Part shown: positions 5,580-9,529 of the stretch, in pieces
Numbering within the stretch: the stretch's first letter is position 1
Layout of the letters: each line of letters begins with the position of its first letter
Source of the DNA: Clostridia bacterium
GTDB lineage: Bacteria > Bacillota > Clostridia > Christensenellales > Aristaeellaceae
Direction: 5' to 3'
DNA length: 9,529 bases
Assembly (NCBI GenBank): GCA_017469605.1
Contig: JAFUGB010000410.1
Span: 1-9,529 of the forward strand
The notes under the pieces: model-generated
What the model saw: the letters and a program-made list of their open reading frames with translations, nothing else
The model's database searches: none
What the model was told of the DNA's origin: nothing
Position numbers and translations under genes: made by a program

Positions 5580-6419
5580 TTACCCTTTTATGCTGCCGCT
5601 GGTCACACCGGCGACATAATATTTTTGCAGGGGAAGGAACAAACCGAGCGGAATGATGGCGGAAACCACCATGGCCGCATATTTGGCGGCCCATTCGGTA
5701 CCCTCCTCAGCGTTGAAATCCGTCAGCCGGGTCTGGATCAGCCGCAGGGATTTGCTCTGCGCTACCAGCAGCGGCCACAGGTAGCTGTTCCATTGCCCCA
5801 TGAACTGCATCAGTGCCGAGGTGACGAACACCGCGCCGGACATGGGAAAGATGATCCGGAAAAACAGATGCCGCAGGCTTGCGCCGTCCACGATAGCAGC
5901 CTCTAATATTTCTTTGGGGATATCCTTGAAGAACTGCACAAACAGGAACAGGATCATACCGCTGGCCAGGCCGGGCAGCACGATGCCTGCAAAAGTGTTG
6001 AGCAGGTTCAGCTTATAAGCGATGCGGTACATGGGCAGGGAAATGGACTCAAAGGGGATCATAAAGGTGATCAGGATCACGGAGTAGATCAGCTTTTTCC
6101 CCTTGAAATCCATCATGGCAAAGGCCATGGCCGCCACGCTGTTGATCAGACAGCCGAAGAATACCGACAGGATGCAAACCGCCAGCGTATTCCAGATGGG
6201 CTGCAAAAAGCCATAATCCCGGAACACCCGTACATAGGCTTCCACGGTGAAATTCACCGGGATCAGCGTGTGAACGGACAGCGGGGAGATATAGCGGAAA
6301 ATTTCCTCGTTGGTGCGCAGGGAAGAGAAAAAGGAATACACCAGCGGAAACACCATGATGATGGTGAGGATGATCAGCAGCGCGTACAGAAGAACGGTGC
6401 TTGCTTTGCTTCTTTTCAT
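5580..6419 (-). CDS. CUT1-type ABC sugar permease, MalG/UgpE-like
   Basis: This 279-residue inner-membrane subunit pairs with the permease encoded just upstream to form the transport channel. About six hydrophobic segments are visible, the first at residues 8-31. The cytoplasmic EAA loop that docks with the ATPase lies near residues 173-192 (EAAIVDGAS, then IIFP). WNSYLWPLLVA (210-220) and the C-terminal QKYYVAGVTSGSIKG are typical of the MalG side of this family. The start at 6419 overlaps the stop codon of the upstream permease as ATGA, which implies translational coupling; a GGGGG-type ribosome binding site lies about 11 nt upstream. It is the last gene of the operon. No ATPase gene follows. 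Confidence 0.93.
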   Translation of the reverse strand: MKRSKASTVLLYALLIILTIIMVFPLVYSFFSSLRTNEEIFRYISPLSVHTLIPVNFTVEAYVRVFRDYGFLQPIWNTLAVCILSVFFGCLINSVAAMAFAMMDFKGKKLIYSVILITFMIPFESISLPMYRIAYKLNLLNTFAGIVLPGLASGMILFLFVQFFKDIPKEILEAAIVDGASLRHLFFRIIFPMSGAVFVTSALMQFMGQWNSYLWPLLVAQSKSLRLIQTRLTDFNAEEGTEWAAKYAAMVVSAIIPLGLFLPLQKYYVAGVTSGSIKG

Positions 6420-7294
6420 GCCGCCGCGCCCCCTTTCTTCGCTTTGGTCTCGTCCTTGTCCCGCAGCAGGAAGAACTGTAAAGCGCATACCAGGCCAATC
6501 ATCACCAGCAGCACCGATACGATGGCGCTGGAGCGGGCGGGCTTGTTGAACTGGAAGGAGGATTTGTAGGCCTCGTACATCAGCGCGTTGGTGGAGCCCA
6601 TGGGGCCGCCGTTGGTGATGGTTTTCATGGGCGTGAACAGCAGCAGGTTGGCCGTGGTGTTGGCCACCATCACAAAGAGTATGGTGCGCCGCATCAGCGG
6701 CAGGGTGATGGACCACAGGCGGCGGATCGGCCCGCAGCCGTCCAGGGCAGCGGATTCATAAATGGTGGTATCGATACCCTTGAGACCGGACAGGAAAAAA
6801 ATCATCCAGTAGCCCGAGCCTGCCCAGGTAGACTCCGCCACGATGCACCACAGCGCTTGATTTTTGTCCGACCAAAAGCCCTGGGAGGGCAGGCCGAAGG
6901 CGTTGAGCAGGCTGTTGATCACGCCGTTGTTTTTTGCCAGCAGCAGGCCCCAGATTAGGCAATTGACCACGCCGGAAATGGCAAAGGGCGTCATAAATGT
7001 GGTGCGGAAAGCGCCGATGCCCTTCAAATCCTGATTGACCAGCAGCGCCAGCAGCAGGGAAACCACGATCTGTAGCGGGATCACCACGATATTCAATTTG
7101 ACGGTGATCCACATGGAGCGCCAGAAAATGGTATCATGGAAAAACAGCTTTTCAAAGGTATCCAGCGTGAAAACGCCGTCGATATACACGCTGCCCAGCA
7201 GGGAATAGAACAGCGGGATGACGCGGAAAACCAGCAACAGCAGGCAGGCGGCGGAAATCATCAGGTATGGAACGGCCTTGTGTACTCGCAGCAT
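6416..7294 (-). CDS. CUT1-type ABC sugar permease, MalF/LplB-like
   Basis: This 292-residue membrane subunit carries an N-terminal helix (residues 9-30), further hydrophobic segments around 65-87 and 100-120, and the EAA loop at about 180-199 (ESAALDGCG, then SITLP). TNGGPMGSTNALMYEAY at 227-243 is the usual family region where the substrate type is often 'GGP...T'. The charged C-terminus (KDETKAKKG) lies after the last helix. TGAGGAAA about 8 nt before the ATG at 7294 supports the start. It is separated from the binding-protein gene by a 71-bp gap holding a strong hairpin, and overlaps the next permease by 4 bp. With its partner it should import the ligand of the binding protein, driven by an ATPase not encoded here. 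Confidence 0.93.
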   Translation of the reverse strand: MLRVHKAVPYLMISAACLLLLVFRVIPLFYSLLGSVYIDGVFTLDTFEKLFFHDTIFWRSMWITVKLNIVVIPLQIVVSLLLALLVNQDLKGIGAFRTTFMTPFAISGVVNCLIWGLLLAKNNGVINSLLNAFGLPSQGFWSDKNQALWCIVAESTWAGSGYWMIFFLSGLKGIDTTIYESAALDGCGPIRRLWSITLPLMRRTILFVMVANTTANLLLFTPMKTITNGGPMGSTNALMYEAYKSSFQFNKPARSSAIVSVLLVMIGLVCALQFFLLRDKDETKAKKGGAAA

Positions 7295-7320
7295 AGCTTT
7301 TTCCTCACAGGATCAGGATG

Positions 7321-7362
7321 GTATACCGGGGCCGCGACACAGGGGCGCGGCCCCGGAGATAC
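7321..7362 (-). repeat. GC-rich hairpin between binding-protein and permease genes
   Basis: CCGGGGCCGCG (7326-7336) and CGCGGCCCCGG (7346-7356) form a perfect 11-bp stem with a 9-nt loop, extended below a small bulge by GTAT/ATAC. There is no U-run behind it. Such stem-loops after binding-protein genes in ABC operons, as in the malE-malF gap, are known to protect the upstream mRNA from 3' exonucleases and so give more binding protein than permease. The same role here is inference. Confidence 0.7.
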
Positions 7363-7365
7363 GAG

Positions 7366-8622
7366 TTATTGCATGTAGATGGCGTAGGCTTCAATGGCGG
7401 TTTCGATGGCTTCGCCCACGTCCGCGCCGCTGGCCACGTTGCGCCAGAATTCATTCATCACCGTTTCATAGGTGGTATAATAGGGGGTCACGGGACGGGG
7501 CACGGCGGCATTGGCCACCTCATAGGTGCCAATCTGCAGGGCATAGTCCGCGTTTTCATCGTTCAGCAGGGCTTCGGCATCCGCTTTCGCGGCGGAGAAG
7601 CCGTTGGTCGTTTCGATATAGATATCATGACCTTCGCCGCCGCAGATGAACTGGACATATTCCGCCGCCTTTTCCTTGTTCTGGGAAAAGGCGGAGACGC
7701 CTACGCACCAGCTGCCGGTGGGCGCGGCGGGGATGCTGTAATCCGCAAACACCGGATTATAGGTAATGACGATTTCGCTGTCCTGAATTTTGCGGATCGT
7801 GCTCAGGAAGGAGATGGTGCCCAGCATGAACACGCATTTGCCGGACATGAATTTTTCAAAATTATAGGGGTTATCCAGGCAGGGATCGGTCACGCCCTCA
7901 TCGATCAGCTGCTGATAGTACAGGGCGGCGTTGCGCCAGCCGTCGGTGTGCAAAGTGCTGCTCAGGTCCTGATCGTTCACCAGGCCCGCCGCGCCCATGG
8001 AGGTAGGAAGCTGCAGCATCTGATAGATCAGGTTGGCCTGACTGAAAGCGATGCCGCTGTAGCCCTGGGTGCGGTCGGGATCCACGGCGTCCAGCACGTT
8101 GAGGCTGATTTCTTCCATTTCCTCAAAGGACAGGCGATTTTCCGCGGTGATCTCCCGCAGTTCGATACCTGCCTGATCGATCAGTGTCTTATTATAGTAC
8201 AGGAAGGAAATGCCCGCTGTGATGGGCAGGGCGGTCAGATGGCCATCATAGTAGCAATAGTTCAGCGTGGAATCCAGATATACGCCGGTATCGATGACAT
8301 CGCCCACATAGGGGCCCAGATCGGCGGTATAGCCCTTGAGACCGTAATCGCCCACCTTGGGGGAGTCGATGGCGATGATGTCGTATTCGGGGGAGCCGAT
8401 GCCCAGGGAAGCCTCGATGACCTCATAAACGGAGCTGTAATAATCCACGGTAACGGGGGCCTCTGGATGCAATTCGTTCCAGCGGGCAGTGGCGGCGTCA
8501 TAGCCAGCTTCCTTGCCGGAGATCTGAATGAACTTCATGGGCGTCACGCCCTCCGCTACGCCCGCAGGGAGCAGCATCAGCAGCAGGCAAAGACTGAGCA
8601 GCAGGGACAAGACCTTTTTCAT
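7366..8622 (-). CDS. Extracellular solute-binding protein, CUT1-type ABC transporter
   Basis: This 418-residue binding protein should capture the substrate for the two permeases encoded after it. The start at 8622 is preferred to 8658: AAAGGAG lies about 8 nt upstream and the product begins with a signal peptide (MKKVLSLLLSLCLLLMLLP..., cleavage likely after A-G-V-A near residue 23). The Cys at residue 12 lies inside the hydrophobic core, not in a lipobox, so no lipid anchor is predicted. Features of the family are SPEYDIIAIDSPKVGDY in the N-terminal lobe, ITAGISFLYYNKTLIDQAG at the hinge, and GSWCVGVSAFSQNKEKAAEY in the C-terminal lobe. It lies 55 bp after the nucleoside hydrolase gene with no visible promoter between, so the two are probably co-transcribed. 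The ligand may be a nucleoside or glycoside, judged only from that neighbour. Confidence 0.9.
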   Translation of the reverse strand: MKKVLSLLLSLCLLLMLLPAGVAEGVTPMKFIQISGKEAGYDAATARWNELHPEAPVTVDYYSSVYEVIEASLGIGSPEYDIIAIDSPKVGDYGLKGYTADLGPYVGDVIDTGVYLDSTLNYCYYDGHLTALPITAGISFLYYNKTLIDQAGIELREITAENRLSFEEMEEISLNVLDAVDPDRTQGYSGIAFSQANLIYQMLQLPTSMGAAGLVNDQDLSSTLHTDGWRNAALYYQQLIDEGVTDPCLDNPYNFEKFMSGKCVFMLGTISFLSTIRKIQDSEIVITYNPVFADYSIPAAPTGSWCVGVSAFSQNKEKAAEYVQFICGGEGHDIYIETTNGFSAAKADAEALLNDENADYALQIGTYEVANAAVPRPVTPYYTTYETVMNEFWRNVASGADVGEAIETAIEAYAIYMQ

Positions 8623-8657
8623 GGGGATTCTCCTTTCTTTTGTCACGATTATTTTCA

Positions 8658-8671
8658 CAGCGCGTACGCTG
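8658..8671. repeat. Small hairpin in the hydrolase-binding-protein gap
   Basis: CAGCG and CGCTG form a 5-bp stem with a CGTA loop, 7 bp behind the hydrolase stop codon. It is not followed by a U-run, and read-through into the binding-protein gene is expected. It may be a chance palindrome. Confidence 0.3.
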
Positions 8672-8677
8672 CGGGGT

Positions 8678-9529
8678 TCATTGGCTGATGCGGGTGAACA
8701 GATCGGAGAGAATGGCGTCCCGGTTCATGCTGTATACATAGCGCATGAGCGGGCCGCGGGGGTTAAATTCATAATGCCCGGTGTAGCTGATCAGGGGCGT
8801 GGGAACCAGTCGGTCATTCATGTACGGCTGATCGTTCAGCAGCCAGGAAACGGCGGCCACATCCACCAGGGGATGACTCCACACCGGCGTTTTGTGCCAG
8901 CTTCCTGCTACCTCTATGTATCTTTTGACCAAATAATCGCACAGCCGGTTTTTCCCTTTCAGCCAGTATTCCAGCTCCTGCACAGACGTGGTCAGGCTGT
9001 AAGCCACACCGCTGCCCGGCTGCATCACAAAGGGCACGCCGCTGCCCATCACCACCCGGGTGGCGGCGATATCCTGACAGGCGTTAAAGGAAATACAGGC
9101 AGGCCAATCCAGAGCGGTTCCTCCATGCCAGATCACCACCAGATGATCCCGGAGGCGCGGCTCCAGCAGCAGAGCGGAGGCCACGTTGGTGATGGCGCCG
9201 ATGGCCAGCACATAAAGCGGGTCCTCTGGATCATGGGCCATGCCGCGGGCAATCAGGTCCTCCGCTGCTGGGCTGCGAGCGGGCGTTTGCTCATCCGTCA
9301 AAAACTGACGGCTGCCGTAATATACGCGATCATGCAAATCCGGCTTGCCCGCCAGGGACAGCACATTCAATATTTCATCATAGCTCAGCTTCATGCCCTT
9401 TTCCGCTGTTTCGGCGTGCATGTGGCAAAAGGGAGCAGCGTAGAAGGCCCGAAGATGGAGGGCGTCGTCCCGCTTGAGCGCATAGGCGATGGCAAATTGG
9501 TCATCTATCTCGTTGAACGCATCCGTATC
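8678..9529 (-). CDS. Nucleoside hydrolase family protein (5' end outside the window)
   Basis: The frame runs open to the window edge; 283 residues are visible and only a few N-terminal ones should be missing, since the family's calcium-binding motif normally lies near residue 10. The family cleaves the N-glycosidic bond of nucleosides to give ribose and a free base. The first visible residues, DTDAFNEIDDQFAIAYAL, are the metal motif in the longer variant form (two residues more than the classical DTDPGxDDA). Further landmarks, numbered from the first visible residue, are SPAAEDLI (86-93), LAIGAITNVA (108-117), VVIWHGG (131-137), SFNACQDIAA (147-156, the classical FN...D-AA region) and HPLVDVAAVSWLL (219-231). 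All acidic and Asn positions I would look for are present, so the enzyme looks active. No signal peptide can be judged. It leads an operon with an ABC importer, so its substrate is probably imported. Confidence 0.9.
   Translation of the reverse strand, partial: DTDAFNEIDDQFAIAYALKRDDALHLRAFYAAPFCHMHAETAEKGMKLSYDEILNVLSLAGKPDLHDRVYYGSRQFLTDEQTPARSPAAEDLIARGMAHDPEDPLYVLAIGAITNVASALLLEPRLRDHLVVIWHGGTALDWPACISFNACQDIAATRVVMGSGVPFVMQPGSGVAYSLTTSVQELEYWLKGKNRLCDYLVKRYIEVAGSWHKTPVWSHPLVDVAAVSWLLNDQPYMNDRLVPTPLISYTGHYEFNPRGPLMRYVYSMNRDAILSDLFTRISQ

Noticed and set aside
5274..5694. Short minus-strand frames of 62 and 85 codons in the intergenic region and permease 3' end
   Set aside because: They have no ribosome binding site, no hydrophobic or conserved pattern, and one overlaps the operon terminator and permease gene.
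7318..8688. A 456-codon open frame on the plus strand opposite the second binding-protein gene
   Set aside because: It has the same composition as the other shadows, and the opposite strand encodes a clear signal peptide and binding-protein motifs.
1..9529. CRISPR arrays, tRNA or rRNA genes, insertion sequences, phage or defence genes
   Set aside because: I looked for regularly spaced repeats, tRNA-like cloverleafs and transposase motifs and saw none.

Overview
The window looks like a gut-type, GC-rich Clostridia chromosome (Eubacteriales, perhaps the Christensenellales/Oscillospirales part). The reasons are the strong AGGAGG ribosome binding sites, sigma-A promoters of TTGACA/TATAAT type, GC-rich protein-coding DNA with AT-rich control regions, and two sugar-type ABC binding proteins with similar neighbours. 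The lineage is an inference, not a measurement. All recognised genes are ordinary family members except one fusion protein.

Layout: (1) Bases 1-120 hold three consecutive hairpins behind the first gene. (2) 121-1470 (minus) encodes a secreted sugar-type ABC solute-binding protein, preceded by a control region of about 200 bp. (3) 1673-2683 (minus) encodes a LacI-family repressor. Near-identical AAACGTTTTAG operators lie in the repressor's own promoter and, twice, in the binding-protein control region, so the two genes appear to form one autoregulated circuit. (4) Divergently, 2997-5030 (plus) encodes a MATE-type multidrug/metabolite exporter fused in frame to an intact-looking cytidylate-kinase-like domain. 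It has its own promoter, a structured leader of about 130 nt and a strong terminator. This is the most unusual item in the window. (5) 5113-5501 has no gene I can support. (6) From the right edge back to 5580 (all minus) runs an operon: nucleoside hydrolase (5' end cut by the window), CUT1-type solute-binding protein, MalF-like permease, MalG-like permease. The two permeases overlap by 4 bp, a GC-rich hairpin separates the binding protein from the permeases, and a large hairpin closes the operon.

How they work together: the right-hand operon would bring a small glycoside or nucleoside-like solute into the cell and hydrolyse an N-glycosidic bond inside. No ATPase is encoded in view, so a shared MsmK/UgpC-type ATPase elsewhere is expected. 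The left-hand binding protein has no permeases in the window; they may lie beyond base 1 or elsewhere. The MATE-kinase fusion is transcribed separately between the two uptake systems, and nothing in the sequence ties it to either one.
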